This document shows, one piece after another, positions 16,591 through 25,095 of a stretch of DNA of 64,000 nt (within the stretch, counting starts at the first letter, position 1; every line of letters starts with the position of its first letter). This stretch comes from Paenibacillus hunanensis (GTDB lineage: Bacteria; Bacillota; Bacilli; Paenibacillales; Paenibacillaceae): contig NZ_BMMB01000002.1 of assembly GCF_014645615.1 (NCBI RefSeq), positions 248,001 through 312,000 on the forward strand, read 5' to 3'. Below the pieces are notes generated by a model, which worked only from the letters and a program-made list of their open reading frames with translations, had not been told where the DNA came from and ran no database searches. Made by a program: the position numbers and the translations under genes.

Positions 16591-17958
16591 TCAGCTCCAC
16601 ATGGATAGTAGTACAGTGGCAATAACGACAGTAAGCGCCCCACCAATTCGAGTGGAAATCTGTGCAAAAGGCATCAGCTCCATTCGACCGGAAGCGGATA
16701 AAATCGCTACATCGCCCGTTCCACCCAGACCACCTCGACAGCCGGTAACAATCGCCGCTTCCACCGGATACATCCGTACCCACTTCCCGACAACATAACC
16801 ACTCACGATCATCGCTAGAATGACCGACGCACAGACGAGAATGTACGAAACCGATAGAATCGCTGCCACATCACCCAGTGGAATGTACAAAATCCCCAGC
16901 CCCACCATGATCGGCCACGTCAACGTACCGGAAACGAATTTATATAGCTGGTAGGCACCCTGTTCGATTTTTTGCGGCAGTAGATTGGTGACCTTGAGCA
17001 GTGCCGCACCAAAAATCATCAAAATCGGCCCTGGAATGCCAACAAATGGAGACAGCAAGTGCCCGGTAATGAACAATCCACAGGCAAACAGTAATCCCGC
17101 TCCCATCAGGGCAAAATCTGGCTTTAAGCCGTCATATACACTACCACTCATCATTTTACCATTCTTCTCTTTGACCAATACGCCATTGCCCGTAATGGCG
17201 CTGTTGTTATCCGCCATTTTTTTCAGTACGCCTGCACCGATAATCGCGAATACATTTCCGATCACAGCGGCTGGAATCATTTGAGCAACATAGCTTGCCG
17301 ATTCACCACCGAGAATTTGCGAGAAGGCAATCGATAGCGGCAGAATGCCTTCGCCTACTCCACCTGCAATGATCGGTACGATAATGTAGAAAAAGGCATG
17401 ATACGCACTGTAGCCGAACAGCATCGCTACCGCCAGACCAACCGCAACCGCTGCCAGTGTACCTGCAATCATCGGAATAAAGATGCGAATAAAGCCATGA
17501 ATTAATGTTTTACGGTTCATGCCAGTAATACTACCTGCCACCAGACACGATATATATAAGTACAAAAAGTTGGATGTCTTCATCAGCGTCTGCACCGAGT
17601 CAATCACTGGTGGATTCAATACATGCCAGAAGACGAGGAACGAAGGAACCATCAGCGATAGAATCGCTGGCCCGCCGATATGCTTGAGCAACGGTAGCTT
17701 GAAGCCCAGCTCACTGAGCAGCACCCCCATCACCATAATGACAGCCAGACCGCCGATCATATCGTTAGGCAACTCCCCTAGCGCAGCCGCAGCAAAAACG
17801 ATCACTGCCAGCAGCACATATAACGGTAGCGGAATCGCTCCGATTCGGATGTGTCCAAGCTGCTTGAGCGGAGCGGGAAGCTTGAGCTTGCCTTCGTTAG
17901 CCGGGACATGTCGCTCTTCTACATGATTATGAATCGGATGCTGAATTGACTTTTCCAT
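16591..17958 (-). CDS. maeN: 2-hydroxycarboxylate (malate/citrate) transporter
   Basis: A 455-residue polytopic symporter of the 2HCT family (CitS, CimH, MaeN). Both re-entrant-loop motifs are present: IIAGGVGEGILPLS in the N-terminal half and CRGGLGGTGDVAILSAS in the C-terminal half. It would import malate or citrate with Na+ or H+. ATG at 17958 follows AAAGGAGG at about nine bases. The adjacent minus-strand genes are a CitA/MalK-type sensor kinase and its regulator, as for maeN in Bacillus subtilis, which is why malate is the best guess. Its promoter carries a cre site. Confidence 0.87.
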   Translation of the reverse strand: MEKSIQHPIHNHVEERHVPANEGKLKLPAPLKQLGHIRIGAIPLPLYVLLAVIVFAAAALGELPNDMIGGLAVIMVMGVLLSELGFKLPLLKHIGGPAILSLMVPSFLVFWHVLNPPVIDSVQTLMKTSNFLYLYISCLVAGSITGMNRKTLIHGFIRIFIPMIAGTLAAVAVGLAVAMLFGYSAYHAFFYIIVPIIAGGVGEGILPLSIAFSQILGGESASYVAQMIPAAVIGNVFAIIGAGVLKKMADNNSAITGNGVLVKEKNGKMMSGSVYDGLKPDFALMGAGLLFACGLFITGHLLSPFVGIPGPILMIFGAALLKVTNLLPQKIEQGAYQLYKFVSGTLTWPIMVGLGILYIPLGDVAAILSVSYILVCASVILAMIVSGYVVGKWVRMYPVEAAIVTGCRGGLGGTGDVAILSASGRMELMPFAQISTRIGGALTVVIATVLLSMWS

Positions 17959-18022
17959 CTTTAGTTTACCTCCTTTGTCGGGCAAGCGTTCTGTTTATGT
18001 GATGGTGCTTGCTCGTTACAAG

Positions 18023-18093
18023 ATCATAGTAAACTTTTTGAAAGCGCTTTAATATTTTTCTAAGTATCGATATCTTTTTTAAACTTTTTAAAG
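18023..18093 (-). promoter_or_regulatory. maeN: Promoter region of the transporter: -10, cre site and paired repeats
   Basis: On the minus strand TATGAT (18028-18023) is a good -10, but the -35 position is poor, as expected for an activated promoter. A cre-like site TGAAAGCGCTTTAA covers 18039-18052 and matches the CcpA consensus at 13 of 14 positions; it overlaps the -35 zone, so glucose repression is likely. AAACTTTTTGAAAG (18031-18044) and AAACTTTTTAAAG (18081-18093) are near-identical and 50 bases apart, and could be binding sites for the neighbouring response regulator. Confidence 0.6.
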
Positions 18094-18175
18094 TGGACGT
18101 TAGTTATGACATGTGGAATAGATATACACTTCCATTCTCACTTATCTGTCTACCGAAGTTCATCCAGAATTACAT

Positions 18176-18208
18176 ACAAAAAGAACTGCATACAATCTGT
18201 AGCAGTTC
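18176..18208 (-). terminator. Terminator of the two-component operon
   Basis: On the minus strand GAACTGC, a 12-base loop and GCAGTTC are followed by TTTTTG. It lies 92 bases after the response regulator stop and separates the regulator genes from the transporter promoter. Confidence 0.8.
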
Positions 18209-18299
18209 CACCCCATGCGTATCCATAATCTTTTTTCACTTCAGCGGCTCTGCTACTAGCATTCTTTCAAGTTCACTTATCCACTCACTCTATCGCTCT

Positions 18300-19010
18300 T
18301 CAAATATATTTACCAATAATCGCATCTGCACCGGATGTAGTGCGATAGCGTTTGACAGGTCGGCCGATCGTGCCATAGGTGGTTTCCAGCTCCAGAATCC
18401 CTAGCTCCTCCATCGCGGTCAGGTATTTGCCAACAGATACGCGGGATAGTCCGGTTTGTCCGGCGATTTCCTCGCTAGAGAAGATGGGAGCGGCGTGTGC
18501 GCTGATCGTGTCCCAGATGAGCTTGAGTGTGACGCGGGTGAGCCCTTTGCCCAGCTCTGTTTTTTCCGGTGCCTGCCCAGGCTGGGTGAGTAAATCGAGC
18601 TCTGCCTGAGCAAGGCTACTGCTGTTATATAACAGAGAATGGCGCTCACGGTAGGCGGATAGTGCGGCTCGCAGGCGCTCAAATTCAAAGGGCTTGATCA
18701 GATAGTCGACAGCGCCGTTTTGCAGGGCATACCGAATACTTGTCTTGTCGCTGGCTGCTGAGATGATGATCACATCCACCTCGATATTCGCGTGTCGGAT
18801 ATCGGCAAGCAGGTCTAGTCCGCTATGCTCTTTCATGTAAATATCGAGTAGCACCAGATCGATATCATGCTCTGGCTGTTGTAATATCTCCAATGCCTGT
18901 TCAGTAGAGCCTGCCCAGCCTGCACAGTGAAAGCCATCTACCTGACCGAGGTAGAATTTATTCATTTCGGCTACCATTGGATCGTCTTCTACAATCAGTA
19001 CGTTAATCAT
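18300..19010 (-). CDS. Response regulator, CitB/DcuR/MalR family
   Basis: A 236-residue regulator. The receiver domain has the acidic pair Asp9/Asp10, the phospho-accepting Asp56 in LLDIYM and Lys106 in YLIKPF. The C-terminal third holds an HTH (IAGQTGLSRVSVGKYLTAMEELGILE) like that of CitB/MalR regulators. The ATG directly abuts the kinase stop (TAGATG), so the two are translationally coupled. The likely target is the malate/citrate transporter gene next door. Confidence 0.9.
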   Translation of the reverse strand: MINVLIVEDDPMVAEMNKFYLGQVDGFHCAGWAGSTEQALEILQQPEHDIDLVLLDIYMKEHSGLDLLADIRHANIEVDVIIISAASDKTSIRYALQNGAVDYLIKPFEFERLRAALSAYRERHSLLYNSSSLAQAELDLLTQPGQAPEKTELGKGLTRVTLKLIWDTISAHAAPIFSSEEIAGQTGLSRVSVGKYLTAMEELGILELETTYGTIGRPVKRYRTTSGADAIIGKYI

Positions 19011-20615
19011 CTAATCACCACGCTTGATAGAATAAGGAATCGTGAATTCAAAGGTCGTGCCCTGATGCTCATCACTGATCACACGAATATCGCCGCCCAG
19101 CTTATCGACACTACGGCGTACGAGATATAAGCCAACGCCGCGATTTGGCCCTTTGGTAGAAAAGCCCTGCTCATACATCTGCTCTAGTAGCTCGTCCGGT
19201 ATGCCGATCCCGTTATCGCGCACTGTAACAGCCAGCTCCTCGTCATCATAATCGAAGCCCAGCTCGATCTCTGGCTCTGCGGATTGACGCGATGCCTCCA
19301 TCGCATTTTCGAGCAGATTGCCGACGATGGTTACAAGCTCATACGCTACTTGTGGCTCTGCCGACTCTGGTAATAGCGCATCTTCCTTTAACGTCATGCG
19401 TACATGCAGCTCGCGTGCACGGCTCAGCTTACCGATCAGAAAGCCTGCGACGACCGGGTCCTTGATCTGCTGTCTAACGGTGCCTGCTTCCATTTGCAGA
19501 CTTGGCACGATACTGCGAACGTATTCCTCCAACCGATCATACTGCTTCATATGTAGCAGTCCCATCATAATATGGAGCTTATTCATAAATTCATGCGTCT
19601 GTGCGCGTAATGTATCGGCATACATCGAAATCCCCGATAAACGCTCCATCAACCTGCTAATCTCCGTCATATCCCGGAAGGTCGCAATCGCTCCCTCGGT
19701 CTGTCCGTTCACCTGAACAGGTTCAACATTAACTAGCAGTCGATGCCCATTAGCGGCAATCTCCACATCCTTGAGCGGTTCACCTGCCAGTGCTCGTTCC
19801 ATCTGTAACAACCGCAAAAATTCACGAAAGCGCCGCTCGTCCCCTTCACGATCGCCAGCCGCTCCAATCAATCGACTTGCTTCCGCATTGGCAAGCGTAA
19901 TTTGAAATCGCTGATCGACCGATAAAATGCCTTCTTTTGCCGATTGTAGCATCGCACTACGTTCCTCCAGCAGACGTGCAATCTGCTCCGGTTCCATGCC
20001 AAACATGAGTCGCTTGAACTTACGTGCCAGCAGTACAGCGCCGATCGTACCGAGCAATGCGCCCAACGCGATTCCCCAGTACAGTATCCATTTGTTATCA
20101 CTAATCGCTGTCATCAGCGTTCCGATCGACATCCCCACCGCGACGGCACCAACCTGCTTGCCATTCGCATTATAGATCGGTTCGAAAGCTCGAATCGATC
20201 GCCCGAGCGAGCCATCTGCAATCGATACCGTCTCCTGTCCGTGAAGCGCAGATACCTCATCTCCACCGCGAAAATGCTTGCCGATCTGCGCTGGATCTGG
20301 ATGGGATAGGCGAATGCCCTGCATATTCATAACTACGACAAATTCAACCCCGTTAATCTGCCGTACATGCTCCGCATACGTCTGTACCTCTCGGGGATCA
20401 GCTTCTCCATCAAGCGCTTTATATACAAGCGGTGTATACGCCGCTGTACGCGCAATTGCAACCGCGCGCTGCTCCAGTCCTTCACGCGTCTGCCCGGATA
20501 CCTCGATGCTGTATAAAATATACACGCAAAGCAGCACCAGCGCGACGACCAGACAGACGAGCAATGTGATCGTCGTTTGTAAGCGTAAGCGAATTCCTTT
20601 TCTCACCGACCTCAC
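19011..20615 (-). CDS. Sensor histidine kinase, CitA/DcuS/MalK family
   Basis: A 534-residue membrane kinase. Transmembrane helix 1 is at about residues 13-35 and helix 2 at 177-197, enclosing an extracytoplasmic Cache/PAS-like sensor domain. A cytoplasmic PAS domain follows (about 220-320). The SpoB-like H-box has His341 in AQTHEFMNKLHIMMGLL. The ATPase domain shows Asn437 in NLLENAMEAS, DNGIGIP near 467 and GVGLYLV near 494. This architecture is that of citrate, malate and C4-dicarboxylate sensors. It lies first in a kinase-regulator operon. Confidence 0.92.
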   Translation of the reverse strand: MRSVRKGIRLRLQTTITLLVCLVVALVLLCVYILYSIEVSGQTREGLEQRAVAIARTAAYTPLVYKALDGEADPREVQTYAEHVRQINGVEFVVVMNMQGIRLSHPDPAQIGKHFRGGDEVSALHGQETVSIADGSLGRSIRAFEPIYNANGKQVGAVAVGMSIGTLMTAISDNKWILYWGIALGALLGTIGAVLLARKFKRLMFGMEPEQIARLLEERSAMLQSAKEGILSVDQRFQITLANAEASRLIGAAGDREGDERRFREFLRLLQMERALAGEPLKDVEIAANGHRLLVNVEPVQVNGQTEGAIATFRDMTEISRLMERLSGISMYADTLRAQTHEFMNKLHIMMGLLHMKQYDRLEEYVRSIVPSLQMEAGTVRQQIKDPVVAGFLIGKLSRARELHVRMTLKEDALLPESAEPQVAYELVTIVGNLLENAMEASRQSAEPEIELGFDYDDEELAVTVRDNGIGIPDELLEQMYEQGFSTKGPNRGVGLYLVRRSVDKLGGDIRVISDEHQGTTFEFTIPYSIKRGD

Positions 20616-20697
20616 CTCAGCCTGTTTTTTGCATCACATGCAGATCAATTCTATCTCTACGATGACAATTTCTATAAAGAAGAAACACAATCTTCAT

Positions 20698-20781
20698 CTT
20701 ACATTTCGTATACATTTTCGCAAAATTTTAATACAGAGTTTACAAAACTACGACTTAAAGCTAACACTGGACTCCTAAAAT
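20698..20781 (+). promoter_or_regulatory. pstS: PhoP-box-like repeats and promoter of pstS
   Basis: Hexamers resembling the Bacillus PhoP half-site TT(A/T/C)ACA recur with roughly 10-11 base spacing: CTTACA 20698, TATACA 20709, AATACA 20730 and TTTACA 20739. TAAAAT at 20776-20781 is a plausible -10. The arrangement fits phosphate-starvation control by PhoPR. Confidence 0.5.
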
Positions 20782-20846
20782 ATGTTTTGTGATCAACAAA
20801 AACATACAAGTATTGCGCCTTTAATTAGGGGGAGGAGACTTTACAA

Positions 20847-21791
20847 ATGTTTAAGAAACTGCCAATTATGCTTTTCACGCTGACGATGATTCTGGTGCTT
20901 GCTGCCTGCGGATCTGGGAACAGCGGCTCAACAACTACAGGCTCGACTACAACAGGTACTGATGCTTCGGGAGAAGCAGCTGCAACCAGTACAGATAGCG
21001 GCTCGATTCTCGCTGTAGGTTCCACTGCACTGCAACCACTGGTTGACCAGGTCGCACAGAAATTCATGGCAGACTCCAAATATGCAAACATCTCTGTACA
21101 GGTACAGGGTGGCGGTAGTGGTACTGGTCTGACTCAAGTGTCCGAAGGTCAAGCTACAATCGGTAACTCCGACGTGTTCGCTGCTGAAAAGCTGGATGCT
21201 GACAAAGCAGCTGAGCTGGTTGACCATCAAGTAGCCGTTGTTGCTATGGCAGCAGTTGCTAACAAAGATGCTAACGTAAAAGGTCTGACGAAACAACAAC
21301 TGGTTGATATCTTCACTGGTAAAGTAACGAACTGGAAAGATGTTGGTGGTGCTGACCAGAAGATCGTAATCATCAACCGTCCAAGCAGCTCCGGTACTCG
21401 TGCAACATTTGAAAAATATGCACTGGGTCAAAAAACAGAAGATCCAGCTGGTTCGATCCAACAGGATTCCTCAGGTACAGTTAAAAAGCTGATCGCTGAA
21501 ACACCTGGCGCTATCGGTTACCTGGCACTGTCCTACCTGGACGACAGCGTAGCTGAACTGAGCTATGACGGCGTAGAGCCAACGGTAGAAAACGTTGAAG
21601 CTGGTAAATACCCAGTATGGGCTTACGAGCATATGTATACAAAAGGCGAGCCAGATGCTTCCACAAAAGCATTCCTCGACTACATGCTGAGCGATGACGT
21701 TCAAAAGAGCGATGTAACGCAACTGGGCTACATTCCAATCTCTGGCATGCAAGTACAACGTGATGCAGAAGGTAAAGTAACTCAAAAATAA
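20847..21791 (+). CDS. pstS: Phosphate ABC transporter substrate-binding lipoprotein PstS
   Basis: A 314-residue lipoprotein. The signal peptide ends LVLAAC, placing the lipid on Cys21, and is followed by a Gly/Ser/Thr-rich linker. The mature part has GSTALQPLVDQ, VQGGGSGTGLTQVSEG and NRPSSSGTRATF, the phosphate-binding loops of PstS. It catches phosphate outside the membrane for PstCA. GGGGGAGGAGA precedes the start. A strong hairpin after the stop separates it from pstC and would favour high pstS expression. Confidence 0.95.
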   Translation: MFKKLPIMLFTLTMILVLAACGSGNSGSTTTGSTTTGTDASGEAAATSTDSGSILAVGSTALQPLVDQVAQKFMADSKYANISVQVQGGGSGTGLTQVSEGQATIGNSDVFAAEKLDADKAAELVDHQVAVVAMAAVANKDANVKGLTKQQLVDIFTGKVTNWKDVGGADQKIVIINRPSSSGTRATFEKYALGQKTEDPAGSIQQDSSGTVKKLIAETPGAIGYLALSYLDDSVAELSYDGVEPTVENVEAGKYPVWAYEHMYTKGEPDASTKAFLDYMLSDDVQKSDVTQLGYIPISGMQVQRDAEGKVTQK

Positions 21792-21844
21792 GCCTTACTT
21801 CCAATAGAACGAGTGAAAAGATTCGGCTGTCGGTCAACCGCAGC

Positions 21845-21875
21845 GAAAAGAGGCGGATACTCCGCCTCTCTTTTC
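21845..21875 (+). terminator. Attenuating stem-loop between pstS and pstC
   Basis: GAAAAGAGGCGGA (21845-21857) pairs with TCCGCCTCT-TTTTC (21861-21875), with one bulge, around a three-base loop. It probably terminates part of the transcripts so that pstS is made in excess. Confidence 0.75.
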
Positions 21876-21999
21876 ACGTTAGCACCACATACCTCCTTTG
21901 CAAGAGGTCTATTCTCCCTGTTCCTACACATATAGACATAGACTGGGCAATGGCAAAAAACGGATTTTAAACGCTTTGTAGAAAAGAGGTTTTTTATTT

Positions 22000-22926
22000 A
22001 TGGAGCATTCCAAGGTTACTCCAAGAGAAGCGCAGCGTCGCAGACTGCCACTCGAAAAACATCGGATTGAGGACTGGATCGGTCGTATTTATACTTCGGT
22101 CTGTGTTGTCTTTCTGATTGCGACCATCGTATCGATCGTTTACTTTGTTACATCGAAGGGTGTAGCGACCTTTGCTGTGAATGGTGTTGGCATCATGGAC
22201 TTCCTGTTTGGCACACGCTGGGCACCTGATGCATCACCGCCAGCCTTTGGTGCGATGCCAGCGATTGCGGGTTCATTCCTCGTCACGCTGCTAGCCGCAT
22301 TGATCGCAAGCCCGCTGAGTATCGCAGCTGCATTGTTCATGACCGAGATCGTACCGACATTTGGTAAACGTATCCTGCAACCAGCGATTGAGTTGTTGTC
22401 GGGTATTCCGTCTGTTGTATACGGCTTTATCGGTTTAACACTGATCGTGCCTTTCCTGCGTGACCATGTAGGCGGTCAGGGTATCGGTGTAGGTGCGGGT
22501 GCGCTCGTACTGTCGATCATGATCCTGCCGACGATTACAAGCGTCGCGGCTGACGCACTGGCGAATCTGCAACGCGGTCAACGCGAAGCTTCCTACGCAC
22601 TGGGTGCTACACGCTGGCAAACGATCTACCGCGTCGTGCTTCCAACCGTGCTGCCTGCGCTTTTGACAGGTATCGTACTCGGTATGGCACGTGCCTTCGG
22701 TGAAGCACTGGCGGTACAAATGGTTATTGGTAATGCTCCATTTATCCCAACATCCCTGCTGGAATCTGCGTCCACACTAACCAGTATCATTACGCTTGGT
22801 ATGGGTAACACAGCAATGAATTCCATTCAAAATAACGCATTGTGGAGTATGGCGCTTGTACTTATGCTGATGACGTTTGTCTTCATCATGATCATCCGTC
22901 TGCTTGAAAGGAGAAACCGGATATGA
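22000..22926 (+). CDS. pstC: Phosphate ABC transporter permease PstC
   Basis: A 308-residue permease with six predicted helices. ELLSGIPSVVYGFIGL and the coupling loop EASYALGATRWQTIYRVVLP are diagnostic of PstC/PstA. The start follows AGAGG at about 11 bases and the last codons overlap the pstA start (ATGA), giving translational coupling. With PstA it forms the phosphate channel. Confidence 0.94.
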   Translation: MEHSKVTPREAQRRRLPLEKHRIEDWIGRIYTSVCVVFLIATIVSIVYFVTSKGVATFAVNGVGIMDFLFGTRWAPDASPPAFGAMPAIAGSFLVTLLAALIASPLSIAAALFMTEIVPTFGKRILQPAIELLSGIPSVVYGFIGLTLIVPFLRDHVGGQGIGVGAGALVLSIMILPTITSVAADALANLQRGQREASYALGATRWQTIYRVVLPTVLPALLTGIVLGMARAFGEALAVQMVIGNAPFIPTSLLESASTLTSIITLGMGNTAMNSIQNNALWSMALVLMLMTFVFIMIIRLLERRNRI

Positions 22927-23858
22927 CAACCCAGACCCAAATCCTACGTAGCAAAGCACGCAAACGGGCTAAAACCGCTGATAAAGTCGCCACGGTTGTC
23001 ATTATCGTGTTTGCTCTGTCGATCGTCGCTATTTTGCTTGGCTTGATTGGATTTATTATGTTCCGTGGACTTGGACATATTAGCTGGCACTTCCTGACCT
23101 CGAATCCGCAAACGATTCGTGAGGGCGGCGGTATCGGTCCACCACTGTTTAACTCGCTCTACCTGCTCGTATTGACGATGATCATCACCATTCCGCTTGG
23201 ACTTGGTGGCGGTATCTATATGTCGGAGTACGCAAAGCCTGGTAAAATCACTAGCTTTATCCGACTGGTTGTTGAAGTATTGTCTTCCTTCCCGTCGATC
23301 GTTATCGGTCTGTTCGGCTTGCTCGTATTTGTAAATACCTTTGAGCTGGGCTTCTCCCTGCTGGCTGGTGCACTGGCGCTGACCATTTTCAACCTGCCAC
23401 TGATGGTTCGGATTACGGAACAGGCATTTGCTGGTGTTCCACGTGAACAAAAAGAAGCAGGTCTGGCACTCGGTTTGTCCAAATGGAAGATCATCACATC
23501 GATCATGCTTCCTGTAGCGATTCCGTCACTTGTAACAGGTACGATTCTGGCTGCTGGTCGTGTATTCGGTGAAGCGGCAGCATTGCTGTTCACATCCGGT
23601 ATGACAACTCCACCGCTGAACTTCTCAGATTGGAATCCACTGCATCCGCGTTCACCGCTGAATCCGCTGCGTCCTGCTGAGACACTGGCAACGCACATCT
23701 GGAAAGTAAACAGTGAAGGTCTGGCACCGGATGCGATTCAGATCGCGGCTGGCGCTTCCGCTGTACTCGTGATCATGGTATTGCTGTTCAACCTGTTCGC
23801 ACGCTGGGGTGGACGTACACTGTACCGCTACATGACTGCATCCAAACGGATGAACTGA
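22923..23858 (+). CDS. pstA: Phosphate ABC transporter permease PstA
   Basis: A 311-residue partner permease. Landmarks are GGGIGPPLFNSLYLL, VLSSFPSIVIGLFGL and the coupling loop EAGLALGLSKWKIITSIMLP. It overlaps pstC by four bases. An 82-base gap with a stem-loop separates it from pstB. Confidence 0.94.
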   Translation: MTTQTQILRSKARKRAKTADKVATVVIIVFALSIVAILLGLIGFIMFRGLGHISWHFLTSNPQTIREGGGIGPPLFNSLYLLVLTMIITIPLGLGGGIYMSEYAKPGKITSFIRLVVEVLSSFPSIVIGLFGLLVFVNTFELGFSLLAGALALTIFNLPLMVRITEQAFAGVPREQKEAGLALGLSKWKIITSIMLPVAIPSLVTGTILAAGRVFGEAAALLFTSGMTTPPLNFSDWNPLHPRSPLNPLRPAETLATHIWKVNSEGLAPDAIQIAAGASAVLVIMVLLFNLFARWGGRTLYRYMTASKRMN

Positions 23859-23876
23859 TCTGGCACAATGCTGCCG

Positions 23877-23908
23877 CCCGTAAGCTCATACATCTATGAT
23901 CTTACGGG
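23877..23908 (+). other. Stem-loop in the pstA-pstB gap
   Basis: CCCGTAAG (23877-23884) pairs perfectly with CTTACGGG (23901-23908). There is no T-run; it is likely an mRNA processing or stability element rather than a terminator. Confidence 0.5.
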
Positions 23909-23940
23909 TCAGGCAACCACTCAAGGAGGAACTTTCAATT

Positions 23941-24702
23941 ATGGTCATGCCAATGCCCTTCAGTACCGAAGATTTAAGTATCTATTATGGTGAGTTTCAA
24001 GCCATTAAAAATATTAGCATGGGTTTCCCTGCTGCAAGTGTAACTGCACTTATCGGCCCTTCTGGCTGCGGTAAATCGACGTTCCTGCGCTCTCTTAATC
24101 GTATGAACGATGAGATCGCCGGCTCTCGCTCCACCGGACATATCTGGATGGACGGGATCGACCTCACCGCGTCAGGCACCGACGTGATCAAGCTGCGTCA
24201 ACGGATTGGTATGGTATGGCAGCGTCCGAATCCTTTTTACAAATCAATCTATGAAAATATCGCCTTTGGCCCACGCTACTATGGCATCAAAAACCGTAAA
24301 CAGCTTGACGAGATTGTGGAAACGAGTCTGCGTCGTGCAGCATTATGGGACGAGGTTAAGGATCGTTTGAAGGAATCAGCACTGGCACTATCCGGTGGTC
24401 AGCAGCAGCGTCTTTGTATCGCGCGTGCGCTGTCGGTTAATCCACAGATTCTACTGCTGGATGAGCCTGCTTCGGCACTTGATCCAGTATCTACAGGGAA
24501 AATCGAGGAGCTCATCACGGAGCTGAAAAAGGATCTGCGTATCGTTATCGTAACGCACAATATGCAGCAGGCGGCGCGTGTATCCGACTACACGGCTTAC
24601 TTCTATCTAGGGACGCTTGTTGAGCATGGAGAGACGGATCAGATTTTCACGAATCCTGAGAAGAATTCGACGCAGGAATATATTATGGGGCGCTTCGGTT
24701 GA
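23941..24702 (+). CDS. pstB: Phosphate ABC transporter ATP-binding protein PstB
   Basis: A 253-residue ATPase. It has Walker [10 protein letters not shown], the signature LSGGQQQR, Walker [12 protein letters not shown] and the switch His in IVTHNMQQA. The QRPNPF segment of the Q-loop is typical of PstB. ATG at 23941 follows AAGGAGGA at ten bases; a second in-frame ATG at 23947 is also possible. The frame upstream to 23896 has no ribosome site. The stop codon lies in the loop of the operon terminator. Confidence 0.94.
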   Translation: MVMPMPFSTEDLSIYYGEFQAIKNISMGFPAASVTALIGPSGCGKSTFLRSLNRMNDEIAGSRSTGHIWMDGIDLTASGTDVIKLRQRIGMVWQRPNPFYKSIYENIAFGPRYYGIKNRKQLDEIVETSLRRAALWDEVKDRLKESALALSGGQQQRLCIARALSVNPQILLLDEPASALDPVSTGKIEELITELKKDLRIVIVTHNMQQAARVSDYTAYFYLGTLVEHGETDQIFTNPEKNSTQEYIMGRFG

Positions 24703-24714
24703 AGCGTCTTTTTT
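24691..24714 (+). terminator. Terminator of the pst operon
   Basis: CGCTTC, a four-base loop containing the start of the pstB stop codon, and GAAGCG are followed by TCTTTTTT. The hairpin overlaps the end of the coding region. Confidence 0.85.
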
Positions 24715-24734
24715 ATGCTGTGGTGGGGTGCTTG

Positions 24735-24942
24735 AGCGTACACCACTCCGGGAAGGAATAAGGGGACGGACTCAGTGGAGGGGCGGGAATCTACCGATTA
24801 GGAGTACATGAAGATTCCCGCCCCTCTGAAGCAGTAAGATATTTTGCTGGCGCAAAAATCACTTTCCATTGAACCCCGTGTTAGAAAAGCACTAACACTG
24901 TAAGTCGTCCTTACCCCTTATTTCCTTCCCTTCGTTCTGTGC
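24735..24942 (+). repeat. Dispersed inverted-repeat element, copy A
   Basis: The left edge reads CCACTCCGGGAAGGAATAAG and the right edge CCCTTATTTCCTTCCC followed by TTCGTTCTGTGC, so the ends are inverted repeats of GGGAAGGAA(A)TAAGGG. An inner hairpin has GGGAATCT (24786-24793) opposite AGATTCCC (24812-24819) inside a longer GAGGGGCGGGAATCT stem. A second hairpin (GTGTTAG/CTAACAC, 24878-24898) is unique to this copy. Copy B, in the opposite orientation, is at 62598-62733. No transposase is encoded. Confidence 0.7.
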
Positions 24943-24967
24943 GGCTTGCAGCAAATTGGTGAATTTG

Positions 24968-25007
24968 AACCTCAAACCTCAAACCTCAAACCTCAAACCT
25001 CAAACCT
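24968..25007. repeat. Tandem 7-bp repeat (AACCTCA)
   Basis: Five complete AACCTCA units plus five bases of a sixth run without mismatch, in the gap between pstB and the GH3 gene. It is a simple microsatellite with no visible function. Confidence 0.9.
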
Positions 25008-25095
25008 TTCAAATGATATTTATTGTTTTATATACTGGTAAATATATTTTCACGCTTTGATATGATTTAAGCGGGCATTCTTCTTCTCAAAGCAA

